This document shows, one piece after another, positions 7,079-13,147 of a stretch of DNA of 13,147 nt. Each line of letters opens with the position of its first letter. Position 1 is the stretch's first letter. Position numbers and translations under genes: made by a program. Source of the DNA: a bacterium (GTDB taxonomy: Bacteria > SM23-31 > JAUVVT01); the NCBI GenBank assembly GCA_030616165.1, contig JAUWXV010000090.1, positions 1 through 13,147 of the forward strand, given 5' to 3'. The notes beneath the pieces were generated by a model. The model saw only the letters and a list, made by a program, of their open reading frames with translations. It had not been told where the DNA came from and made no database searches.

Positions 7079-8389
7079 CTATCTTATTTGGTTGATAATG
7101 TTCACAGCCTCCTCAATAATGATTTCTCCTGCTCCCTTTGCAAGATTAGTCCCGCTTGTCGGTTCATATCCTCCCTCATCGTAAGCTTCGCTGTGGCAGA
7201 CATATCCGATTGCATCATTACTCAGTGAGATAACAAAAAGGTTTTCCAGACCCGCTCTTTTTTTAATCTCCAGACCAATTTCAACCAGAACCTCTCCGGG
7301 CAGTCCTAAAATATAAATATCCCCAATTTTTAAAACTTGAATCTCTGTTGTTAAATAGTTTTTAGATTTATCAGTCTCTATAATCCTATCAGGCGAAAGG
7401 ATTTTCTTTATGGGAATGTTAACAGCCTTTTTAAGCGCCTTTAAAGTGACATCACCAGATGTAGGAACAAACTGAAGTCTTCTCAAAACTTCTCCACCAA
7501 GTGCTTTACCAACCTGTAAACGTGGCTTTCTACCTCTCTTTATAGGAACTATATCGCCGGCAGTCCCGAGAGCAAAAAGACAAATCCCCCCCTCCATCTG
7601 TTCAACAACGCGCATTGTGTATCCTGGATAATCAGCCGATATAGAATAAAACCAATCACTATATGTACTTCCACTAACTGGATGACAGGCAAAATTAACT
7701 ATTGACCCAACAATTTCGCCGCTAATATCTTCAACTCTGAGTACGCAAACCTCCGGGTCAATTGGACCAAAAATCAATTCACCCTTTTCAGATGGAATCG
7801 TAGATGTCATTACCAGTGAACCATCGATTCTTTTTGTTCTTCGATTATAAACTATTTCAGGAACTTCACCTTTTACTGCACCTACCCTTACTTCCTTCAT
7901 ATTTTTATAAGCAATAGATATTGAACCAGCAATCTTTTTAATAAGAGTTTGAACATAAGATTTATCAATCTCGGAAGCAGGAACCTTTGGTCCAATACTC
8001 GTTTTCGTAAAAATCTTAGGTCCAAAGTGAGTATGTGTTCCACTAATAAAAATATTCTCTTCAGGGATACCGGTTTCTTCTTTCACAATCATTCGTATCT
8101 TGGTGGTAATCTCTAAAGGAATCCACAATAAATCATTACAAACGATTGCTATAGTATTCTCTCCATCATCAAGAACAAGCGCTTTTGCGTAAAGTTCATC
8201 AACTATATCGTCACTCGGTTTATCCCGGGAACCATAACCTGTAAGCCAGATTCCGACAGGGGGAGTGATATTCACCTTTGCACATCCCCCTCTAAGAACG
8301 CTTTGACCACCAAAGCAGAAATTGTGCTCCAATAACACGAGAATAATGGAAACTAATAATGCTATTTTTAATATAATATCTCTTTTCAT
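7079..8389 (-). CDS. Exported neutral-ceramidase-fold protein
   Basis: 436 residues with a Sec signal peptide (about 1-27). The mature part matches the N-terminal catalytic domain of neutral/alkaline non-lysosomal ceramidases: GGCAKVNITPPVGIWLTGYG (34-53), ISGTHTHFGP (115-124), VNFACHPVSG (231-240), LGTAGDIVPI (274-283), LPGEVLVEIG (363-372) and EAYDEGGYEP (401-410). The zinc ligands known from the Pseudomonas enzyme (two His, a Glu, a Tyr) have plausible equivalents in the HTH motif, His236, Glu366 and Tyr408. The nucleophilic Ser of the GDxSPN motif is replaced by Val281 (GDIVPI), and the ceramidase C-terminal Ig-like domain is absent. So it is a family member of unknown substrate, perhaps a different amidase or esterase, rather than a proven ceramidase. 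AAGGAAAT lies upstream of the ATG. It stands alone and is divergent from 8903. Confidence 0.82.
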   Translation of the reverse strand: MKRDIILKIALLVSIILVLLEHNFCFGGQSVLRGGCAKVNITPPVGIWLTGYGSRDKPSDDIVDELYAKALVLDDGENTIAIVCNDLLWIPLEITTKIRMIVKEETGIPEENIFISGTHTHFGPKIFTKTSIGPKVPASEIDKSYVQTLIKKIAGSISIAYKNMKEVRVGAVKGEVPEIVYNRRTKRIDGSLVMTSTIPSEKGELIFGPIDPEVCVLRVEDISGEIVGSIVNFACHPVSGSTYSDWFYSISADYPGYTMRVVEQMEGGICLFALGTAGDIVPIKRGRKPRLQVGKALGGEVLRRLQFVPTSGDVTLKALKKAVNIPIKKILSPDRIIETDKSKNYLTTEIQVLKIGDIYILGLPGEVLVEIGLEIKKRAGLENLFVISLSNDAIGYVCHSEAYDEGGYEPTSGTNLAKGAGEIIIEEAVNIINQIR

Positions 8390-8902
8390 AATAATTATTT
8401 CCTTCTATTTTAATATCAAAACTTTGGCAAATTTGCTCTAATTAGCACATACATAACCAGTACCGAGATTTTCAAGGCAGGATTGCCGCGCTTTCGGCTC
8501 GCAGTGACAACAATCATACACGTCATTGCGAGGAGTACCGAGTACTCGGGACGACGTGGCAATCTCATTAAATATATTATTACTTTAAAAACAAAATTTT
8601 CTATCACCGGAACGGAACATCCTTTTCCATAGAAGTTTTATTAATGCCAATTTGTTTGTTAATAAATAAAATATTTCTTGGTTTAAATTAATATGGAGAA
8701 TTATTTTTGAAAATTTAAGATTTTATATACTTTTTGTCAAGAAAAATATTGATAATCTAAATAGTTTAAATTAATTGAATAACTGGTTTTCTAATTCGTA
8801 AATAACCGGATGTAATTGAAATTTATTCTTGACTTTTTATATAAAATGTAATTAACTTACAAGTAAAAAATCCAAATATTTAACATTCTGACTTTTTATT
8901 AA
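8390..8902. other. Divergent intergenic region
   Basis: This 513-nt spacer separates the ceramidase-fold gene and the IrrE-like gene. It holds the palindromic repeat at 8481-8564 and an imperfect hairpin pairing TTCTAT (8599-8604) with ATAGAA (8629-8634) around GGAA/TTCC. Below that is AT-rich DNA with two exact copies of TGACTTTTTAT (8830-8840 and 8889-8899), the second just before the IrrE-like ATG. The first copy includes a TTGACT -35-like hexamer at 8829-8834, but no good -10 follows at proper spacing. A short minus-strand reading frame across the repeat appears to be a by-product of the repeat. Confidence 0.5.
8481..8564. repeat. Palindromic dispersed repeat (GATTGCC...GGCAATC)
   Basis: Outer arms GATTGCC (8481-8487) and GGCAATC (8558-8564) are perfect inverted copies. 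Inner arms CTCGCAGTGAC (8498-8508) and GTCATTGCGAG (8522-8532) pair with one mismatch. A 12-bp perfect palindrome CCGAGTACTCGG sits at 8538-8549. The GATTGCC...CGCAATGAC pattern is widely seen as a non-autonomous dispersed repeat in many bacterial genomes. It is GC-richer than its surroundings and has no coding potential of its own, so it is probably a mobilised MITE- or REP-like unit, here as two head-to-head copies. Confidence 0.65.
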
Positions 8903-9502
8903 ATGAAAAATAACATCTTTGATAGAATATCCGAGAATTATAATGTAAAAATTAAGGTTGCGAAATTTAAAAGAGATATTCCTTCAGTTTTTTCTGAAAA
9001 TCGAAACGTATTTTATATAAATAAAAAACATTCACTTGAATCTCAGACATATTCGATATTCCATACTTTAGCCCATAATCATCTTGGAACTGTATGCTCT
9101 GAATCTACTTTTGAAGAAGAGAAAGCAGCGGAGAATCTTACTTATGAACTTTTAATTCCCATAGAGGAAATTAAAGATTATATCGATTATTCACTTTTTA
9201 AGTTGAAAGAGATTTTCCCTTACTGTTCATTTGAAACAATTGCAAAAAGACTCCTTCCATTGAAAAGAAATATTCTTACAATATGGCATAATTATACACT
9301 CGTTTTTAGAGAAAACTCATCAAGTGGCTCTTTTAATGCAAAACTTGATCCTTTTGAAATTGAATGCATGAATTATTCATACAAAACTCAAGACTCAATC
9401 GGGAGAGCAAACGAGAATAGAAAATTAAGGTGCTTTTCATATTTTATCAAAGAGGAATCAAGGAAAAAAGTGATACTGTTTACCGAGAGGATAAATATTT
9501 AA
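8903..9502 (+). CDS. ImmA/IrrE-like protein with degenerate zinc motif
   Basis: 199 residues, no signal peptide, so cytosolic. Residues about 45-90 follow the ImmA/IrrE metallopeptidase layout: QTYSIFHTLAHNHLGT (48-63), then an acidic stretch and EEEKAAENLTYELLIP (71-86), which matches the family's E-x-EAN-x-FAAELLMP helix; SFETIAKRL (109-117) matches the following helix. The zinc/catalytic motif HExxH reads HTLAH (54-58): both histidines remain but the catalytic Glu is Thr. Residues 120-199 form an unassigned C-terminal part. Family members cleave HTH repressors (phage, ICE or DNA-damage control), but no HTH or mobile-element gene is nearby, and proteolytic activity is doubtful here. Its stop codon lies 1 nt before the next ATG, so the pair is surely co-transcribed. 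There is no clear Shine-Dalgarno at the ATG. Confidence 0.65.
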   Translation: MKNNIFDRISENYNVKIKVAKFKRDIPSVFSENRNVFYINKKHSLESQTYSIFHTLAHNHLGTVCSESTFEEEKAAENLTYELLIPIEEIKDYIDYSLFKLKEIFPYCSFETIAKRLLPLKRNILTIWHNYTLVFRENSSSGSFNAKLDPFEIECMNYSYKTQDSIGRANENRKLRCFSYFIKEESRKKVILFTERINI

Positions 9503-9503
9503 A

Positions 9504-10415
9504 ATGAAACCAAAAAAAATAATTGTCTTAATAATATTTTTACTAATTGCACCTTTAAAAATCTTCGGTCAAGAAGAAATAAATAAAGAGTTTGCAGTTG
9601 TTGAGAATAAAAATTTGGTCATTAAAGAAAAACCTGATTTAACTTCAAATAAAATTGACTACAATAAATTAAATCCTGCTTTAAATGATACATTTGAAGT
9701 CGGCGGCAAATCTGACGAATTTTATCAAATCAAATTTTTGTCAGATAAAAATCAATATACGGTTGGATGGATTTCCAGTTCTGATGTTAAAGAAAAATTT
9801 ACGTTCGGACCCTTTTTAAGGTTTGAGACTGAACCTGATAAAACCTTAATGATTCGAAGGATAAAAGAGGTAATTTCTCATCCGGAATGGAATGCAATAA
9901 TAAAAAGTTCTGTTTACAATGGTGAAATCTTAAAAGGAATGAATAAACAAATGGCGACAGCAAGTATAGGTGAACCGTCTTCATCAAGCAAATACTTTAC
10001 TGCTCAATCTGAGATTGAGCAGTGGACATACCAAAAAATACCATCTGTGGACTTTGTTCTAAACTTCGAAAATGGATTGATTACATCCTACAAAGGTTAC
10101 GTAGAACCTTTAAGTATAAAATTCAAAAAGGAACTATCAAAGCGTAAAATTTACCCTTACAGAATCAGAGGATTAGAGTTGATGGGACTGGGGGGAGTCA
10201 CATTTATAATTGCAGTTGCCTTCCTCAGGGATTCCGAGGGTAAATCTCTTCTTTTCTCAAAAGAGCATAAAACAGTCTCGTGGGCTGCTTTAACTGCTGT
10301 AGTCGCCACGGAAGGCTTGGGAATTTATTTATATCTATATTCCAAGGAGTCAGATGAAATAAGTGTAAAAACTAATGATAAAAGTATTCAACTCGTCTTT
10401 AAGCACTATTTTTAG
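9504..10415 (+). CDS. Membrane-anchored SH3-like/BamE-like envelope protein
   Basis: 303 residues. A Sec signal (1-22, ending IFGQ) is followed by an SH3-like fold at about 27-97 (EFAVVENKNLVIKEKPD ... VGWISSSDV). A region at about 130-200 then resembles the SmpA/BamE fold: NAIIKSSVYNGEILKGMNKQM, IGEPSSSSKY, EQWTYQ, FVLNFENGLITSYKGY. Two hydrophobic helices lie near 224-242 and 258-279, with a short polar C-tail. It probably sits in the inner membrane with the SH3/BamE part in the periplasm, sensing or scaffolding rather than catalysing. It starts 1 nt after the IrrE-like gene, so the two likely act together or are translationally coupled. The coding sequence contains a perfect 10-bp inverted repeat at 10000-10022. 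No named family covers the whole protein. Confidence 0.7.
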   Translation: MKPKKIIVLIIFLLIAPLKIFGQEEINKEFAVVENKNLVIKEKPDLTSNKIDYNKLNPALNDTFEVGGKSDEFYQIKFLSDKNQYTVGWISSSDVKEKFTFGPFLRFETEPDKTLMIRRIKEVISHPEWNAIIKSSVYNGEILKGMNKQMATASIGEPSSSSKYFTAQSEIEQWTYQKIPSVDFVLNFENGLITSYKGYVEPLSIKFKKELSKRKIYPYRIRGLELMGLGGVTFIIAVAFLRDSEGKSLLFSKEHKTVSWAALTAVVATEGLGIYLYLYSKESDEISVKTNDKSIQLVFKHYF

Positions 10416-10433
10416 TAAAAGAAATTCTTCATC

Positions 10434-10471
10434 ATCAATTAAATAAGGATTTTATTATTGTTTTAATTGAT
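10434..10471 (+). terminator. Stem-loop terminating the 8903-10415 unit
   Basis: ATCAATTAAA (10434-10443) and TTTAATTGAT (10462-10471) form a perfect 10-bp stem with an 18-nt loop, 19 nt after the stop codon; AT-rich sequence follows. The loop holds the first of two exact ATTTTATTATTGT copies (10449-10461, 10489-10501). The stem is long but AT-rich and the T-run is imperfect, so termination is likely but may be leaky. Confidence 0.45.
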
Positions 10472-10516
10472 TTATAAAAATTTTATTCATTTTATTATTG
10501 TAGAAAGATTTAAAAA

Positions 10517-10705
10517 ATGAAAATAAAAAAAAGCGAATGGATAGCAAAAGTCAAAGAAGAAATTCATAAAACGAGAAATGAAATAAAACTGCTTGAAGAG
10601 AAGAAAATAAATAATCCCAATATTTTTACTCCAATAGAAAATATGAAATTGAACTCACTGTATAAAGTTTTAAATGAATTAAAGAAGCACATTATAAAGT
10701 ATTGA
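10517..10705 (+). CDS. Small Lys/Glu-rich coiled-coil protein
   Basis: 62 residues, highly charged. Residues about 7-32 (WIAKVKEEIHKTRNEIKLLEEKK) have heptad-like spacing of I/L, suggesting a coiled coil. A short loop (NNPNIFTPIEN) and a second helix (MKLNSLYKVLNELKKHIIKY) follow, giving a helical-hairpin shape. The upstream GAAAGA is only a weak ribosome binding site. It lies 101 nt after the SH3/BamE-like gene, beyond the stem-loop, and just before tRNA-Gln, whose likely promoter overlaps its stop. I do not recognise it. It could be a real small cytosolic protein or chance, since long AT-rich frames are common here. Confidence 0.45.
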   Translation: MKIKKSEWIAKVKEEIHKTRNEIKLLEEKKINNPNIFTPIENMKLNSLYKVLNELKKHIIKY

Positions 10706-10730
10706 TTTAAACCGTAAAATGCATTACATT
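10702..10730 (+). promoter_or_regulatory. Possible promoter of tRNA-Gln
   Basis: TTGATT (10702-10707), a 17-nt spacer and TACATT (10725-10730) precede the tRNA 5' end at 10739 by a few bases. It overlaps the end of the 62-residue ORF. The spacing is right, but the -10 is imperfect and the leader would be very short. Confidence 0.35.
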
Positions 10731-10738
10731 CAAAATAA

Positions 10739-10809
10739 TGCGGGGTCATCTAGCGGCAGGATGTGAGACTCTGAATCTCATCACCGGGGTTCGAATCCCT
10801 GCCCCGCAG
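10739..10809 (+). tRNA. trnQ: tRNA-Gln (anticodon CTG)
   Basis: The cloverleaf folds fully: acceptor TGCGGGG (10739-10745) with CCCCGCA (10802-10808) and discriminator G at 10809; D-arm ATC...GAT; anticodon stem TGAGA/TCTCA around CTCTGAA, giving anticodon CTG at 10771-10773; T-stem CGGGG/CCCTG around TTCGAAT, with one G-T pair. The variable loop is a short TCAC. The 3' CCA is not encoded (CAA follows), so it must be added after transcription. A T-run at about 10818-10824 may serve as terminator. CUG reads the CAG glutamine codon. Confidence 0.93.
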
Positions 10810-10910
10810 CAAATAAGGTTTTTTTAATTTATATACAATATTACAATAAATAATCTATATATTCCCGACAATCAATATTTTGCCAATTCTTTCCTGGCCA
10901 ATGATATATT

Positions 10911-12368
10911 TTACACTTCTTCAACCACATTAAAACCCATTAATCTTCCCATTTTTTTTATATCTTTTGCATAATTACCATAAAAAATGACTCTATGTAA
11001 ACCATGAGACCAATTATGTAAATATTTATCAGCACCTAATTCCTCCCCGTTTTCTGGGTCTATAATTTTACAAACAATTTTTGTCCTGCATGCTCTATTG
11101 CTGTCTGAATTGCCAATAATTTTAGCAGTAGAAACAAGCATTGTTTCGGCATCTACAATTTTTACGGAAGTAATTACCTGTCCGACTCGCATTTTAACCT
11201 GAACTGAAACCCCTTTATTATCTTCCATATGTGTTCTAATGATATACGGGGCGGATTCGCCAGATGGTCCATCCATTTTTGTTGCTGAAACACAATGGGC
11301 ATGCGTAACAGTATTAATATTAGTATCAAAAAATGGGTCACTAACAAATCCTGGTTTTCCACCCGTATAAAACTTTAACATTAGAGATGTCAGAGTTGAA
11401 TCCAAATCTGCTTCACAAACACCGGTCAACCCTTCATTATTAAGCCTCGTCCAAGCCACGCACGGGTATGCCTTCAGGTCACCTCTTCTGAATCCGCCGA
11501 GACAATCGATGGTAATAGCATTAGCATTTTCTTCTTCAAGTAACCTTTTCACCGCTAAATAAAACCTGTTCGCCAATATTATATCTTCCCTTGAAGGTTC
11601 AACAACCTTGACAGCATTATTAATAAATCTTGCCGCTTCTTTTTTTGCTTCATTAACGTTAATAGTATTGAAAATTTCATCTAATCTTGAATAGTCCATA
11701 AGCTTAATTTCAACACCGTATTTATCCTCTATCTTTTTGATATAATCATTTCTTTTGGTATCCTGGCGTATGCGGATAATTTTTGATTGTTTCAATCCTC
11801 TTATAGCATCCATAATCCGTGCATATGGTTCAAGTTCCCCGTAATTACTGCTTGATATAACATCAACTCTTTTCCCTTGTTTGATTAAATCTGCAATATT
11901 TGACCAATCATGACCGCTGGCAGGTTGGTTGAATAATACCGCAGGATAACCAAGGTTTACAATGTTATTTATCATATACATCATAGTTGAAGTAAGTGGA
12001 AAGATAACAAGTCCATCAAACTCGCCCAAATTATTTTTAAATTTAGGAAAGTCTTCCTGAACTCGTAAAAGTTCACCTCCGACAAATTTTAAATTAAAAT
12101 TCCACATTCTTTCAAAGTCAGAAAGTTGGGCATTTATTTTTGTCATTTCTGCATCGAGGTCTATGTCGGGACGGGGCCAGGTCGGAACCGGCTTTGCAAG
12201 AAATACCTTTTTTATAATAGGATAGTCTCTTTCAGGATTTTTATTTATATTACTGCCATAAGTTAATTCGAAAGTTTTTATTTTGTTGCTTAATGCAATT
12301 AATCCCCCACTGCTGAGTATGGTATAGGTTACAAATTGCCTTCTGGTTAAATTCTTTTTATTTTTCAT
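10911..12368 (-). CDS. Tat-exported L-fucose-isomerase-like protein
   Basis: 485 residues from the chosen start. The N-terminus has a twin-arginine signal (NLTRRQF, then a hydrophobic stretch YTILSSGGLIAL), implying export of a folded, probably metal-loaded protein. The body resembles the L-fucose/L-arabinose isomerase family: an N-terminal Rossmann-like part (GLVIFPLTSTM, then GYPAVLFNQPASGHDW), a middle part (ITIDCLGGFRRGDLKAYPCVAWTRLNNEG) and a C-terminal fold with GVCEADLDS (Glu319), FFDTN (Asp348), HAHC (His358) and HNWSHGLHR. These are plausible metal/substrate positions by family analogy. True isomerases are cytosolic, so an exported version probably has another substrate. Start choice: an ATG lies at 12380, but GGAGG at 12374-12378 falls inside it and is 5 nt from the third ATG at 12368, which I prefer. 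It stands alone. Confidence 0.8.
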   Translation of the reverse strand: MKNKKNLTRRQFVTYTILSSGGLIALSNKIKTFELTYGSNINKNPERDYPIIKKVFLAKPVPTWPRPDIDLDAEMTKINAQLSDFERMWNFNLKFVGGELLRVQEDFPKFKNNLGEFDGLVIFPLTSTMMYMINNIVNLGYPAVLFNQPASGHDWSNIADLIKQGKRVDVISSSNYGELEPYARIMDAIRGLKQSKIIRIRQDTKRNDYIKKIEDKYGVEIKLMDYSRLDEIFNTINVNEAKKEAARFINNAVKVVEPSREDIILANRFYLAVKRLLEEENANAITIDCLGGFRRGDLKAYPCVAWTRLNNEGLTGVCEADLDSTLTSLMLKFYTGGKPGFVSDPFFDTNINTVTHAHCVSATKMDGPSGESAPYIIRTHMEDNKGVSVQVKMRVGQVITSVKIVDAETMLVSTAKIIGNSDSNRACRTKIVCKIIDPENGEELGADKYLHNWSHGLHRVIFYGNYAKDIKKMGRLMGFNVVEEV

Positions 12369-12756
12369 CATATCCTCCATATATATTTATTAATTTATAT
12401 AATTTAAGTTAAATTCTTTAATAATGAAGGAAAATTATCAACTGATTTTCGTATTAAAGTAAAAGATAAAATCTAACAGGTATGATTGAAGAATATTCTC
12501 ATTTTACATTTAATTAATAAATCAAAAAATCTTAAAAGTCAAGAAAAATTATTAGATTTTTTATTATCAGGAGTTAATCTTATTTAAACAAAAATGATTT
12601 GGAATTATGATATGTTTTTTATATATTTTTGATAAATATTTAACAGGTAAGAAAAATTTTTGCTCTCTTTTGGTATTGTCACCAACAGAGAAAATTAATT
12701 CACATAAAATTTAATCAAAGATTTGCAACGGCATCATATTATAAAATCCTAAAATT
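12369..12756. other. Divergent AT-rich intergenic region
   Basis: This spacer separates the Tat-exported gene and the ABC ATPase gene. It contains the GGAGG site of the leftward gene at 12374-12378 and a small hairpin TTGGT/ACCAA (12670-12674 with 12681-12685) flanked by CTCT/AGAG. I see no RNA gene, credible ORF or recognisable riboswitch, although ECF-transporter genes are often riboswitch-controlled. Confidence 0.5.
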
Positions 12757-13147
12757 ATGAGTTTTATCAGTCTGAATAATGTTTCCTTTAAATATCCAAA
12801 TAATAATAAATGGATTTTAAAGGATGTTAATCTGAAAATACAAGGTGGAGAATTTATCTGCATATTAGGCAGGTCTGGTTCTGGTAAAAGCACACTTACA
12901 AAGATTTTAAACGGGCTTATTCCAAACGTTATTTCTGGTGATTTTAATGGGAAATTGTCCATTAATGAATTTAATGAAAGAAATTTAAATGAACCTTCTT
13001 TGATGAGCATTTCCGGGACAGTCTTTCAGAATCCAGAGTTTCAACTTATAAACAATTTTGTTTATGAGGAGTTTAATATTGATTCCGATATTGATTATTA
13101 TCTTAACCTTTTTGGAATTTCAAACCTGAAGTTTCGGAGGATTTCTG
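12757..13147 (+). CDS. ECF/CbiO-type ABC transporter ATPase (partial, runs off the window)
   Basis: 130 codons are visible, open to the edge. It opens MSFISLNNVSFKYP, with Tyr13 as the A-loop aromatic. The Walker A motif GRSGSGKST is at 38-46, then LNGLIPNVISG, and a Q-loop VFQNPEFQL. The IPNVISG and VFQNPE-x-QL wording is characteristic of the energy-coupling-factor (EcfA/CbiO/YkoD) ATPases that power vitamin and metal uptake with EcfT and an S-component. After the Q-loop the sequence (YEEFNIDSDIDYYLNLFGI) is more divergent than usual. The signature motif, Walker B and H-loop lie beyond the window. The ATG at 12757 fits the family N-terminus; no clear Shine-Dalgarno precedes it. Confidence 0.85.
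   Translation, partial: MSFISLNNVSFKYPNNNKWILKDVNLKIQGGEFICILGRSGSGKSTLTKILNGLIPNVISGDFNGKLSINEFNERNLNEPSLMSISGTVFQNPEFQLINNFVYEEFNIDSDIDYYLNLFGISNLKFRRIS

Noticed and set aside
8416-8607. 63-codon minus-strand reading frame
   Set aside because: Most of it is translation of the palindromic dispersed repeat; there is no ribosome binding site or family resemblance.
8829-8857. Promoter for the IrrE-like gene starting at TTGACT
   Set aside because: The hexamer is good, but the sequence 17 nt later (TTAACT) is a poor -10.
10449-10501. CRISPR-like direct repeats (two ATTTTATTATTGT copies)
   Set aside because: Only two copies of a low-complexity AT-rich 13-mer; no array, spacer pattern or cas gene.
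12369-12756. Vitamin riboswitch upstream of the ECF-type ATPase
   Set aside because: Searched by eye for cobalamin, thiamine and similar conserved boxes; none recognised. Only a small TTGGT/ACCAA hairpin is present.
12711-13010. 99-codon minus-strand reading frame
   Set aside because: Antisense to the clear ABC ATPase frame with Walker A and Q-loop.

Overview
The window is a low-GC (visibly AT-rich), gene-dense bacterial chromosome segment from what looks like an uncultured Gram-negative-type organism. The evidence for the cell type is Sec signal peptides, a probable lipoprotein, a twin-arginine signal, a BamE-like outer-membrane-type fold, strong GGAGG ribosome binding sites and a CCA-less tRNA-Gln. 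No gene here fixes the phylum. The mix of secreted lipocalin-like repeat proteins, a CBM9-like protein, a neutral-ceramidase-fold protein and a palindromic GATTGCC/GTCATTGCGAG dispersed repeat is the kind of content seen in candidate-phylum and FCB-like metagenomic genomes, but that is an inference. No phage, transposase, CRISPR array or classical defence island is present.

Layout. 66-1082 (+): a secreted protein built of two near-identical lipocalin-like repeats, ending in a stem-loop terminator. 1247-3568 (-): homoserine dehydrogenase (hom, with ACT domain) and, upstream of it, a threonine/serine dehydratase; both have GTG starts and each has its own promoter-like sequence, so this is an aspartate-family/isoleucine unit. 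3569-4033: a divergent intergenic region with a GC-richer structured element, a near-consensus sigma70-type promoter and a 5'-leader stem-loop. 4034-6916 (+): an AIR-synthase/HypE-like ATP-binding protein without the HypE cysteine tail, a four-helix membrane protein, a CBM9-like lipoprotein, and a stand-alone DsrE half of the selenium-metabolism protein YedF. 7079-8389 (-): an exported neutral-ceramidase-fold protein lacking the nucleophilic serine. 8390-8902: a divergent AT-rich spacer with one palindromic dispersed repeat. 8903-10415 (+): a tightly coupled pair, an ImmA/IrrE-like protein whose HExxH motif reads HTLAH and a membrane-anchored SH3/BamE-like protein. Then a 62-residue coiled-coil ORF, tRNA-Gln(CTG), a Tat-exported L-fucose-isomerase-like protein (-), and the first 130 codons of an ECF-type ABC ATPase running off the right edge.

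How the genes fit together. Only two groupings look functionally linked: hom with the dehydratase (threonine/isoleucine branch), and the 8903/9504 pair (1-nt gap, cytosolic degenerate peptidase plus membrane/periplasmic partner). The rest are mostly single genes with their own spacers and ribosome binding sites, many of them envelope or exported proteins. The best candidate for something undescribed is the 8903-10415 pair; second is the 3715-3825 element. Nothing here amounts to a proven new system.
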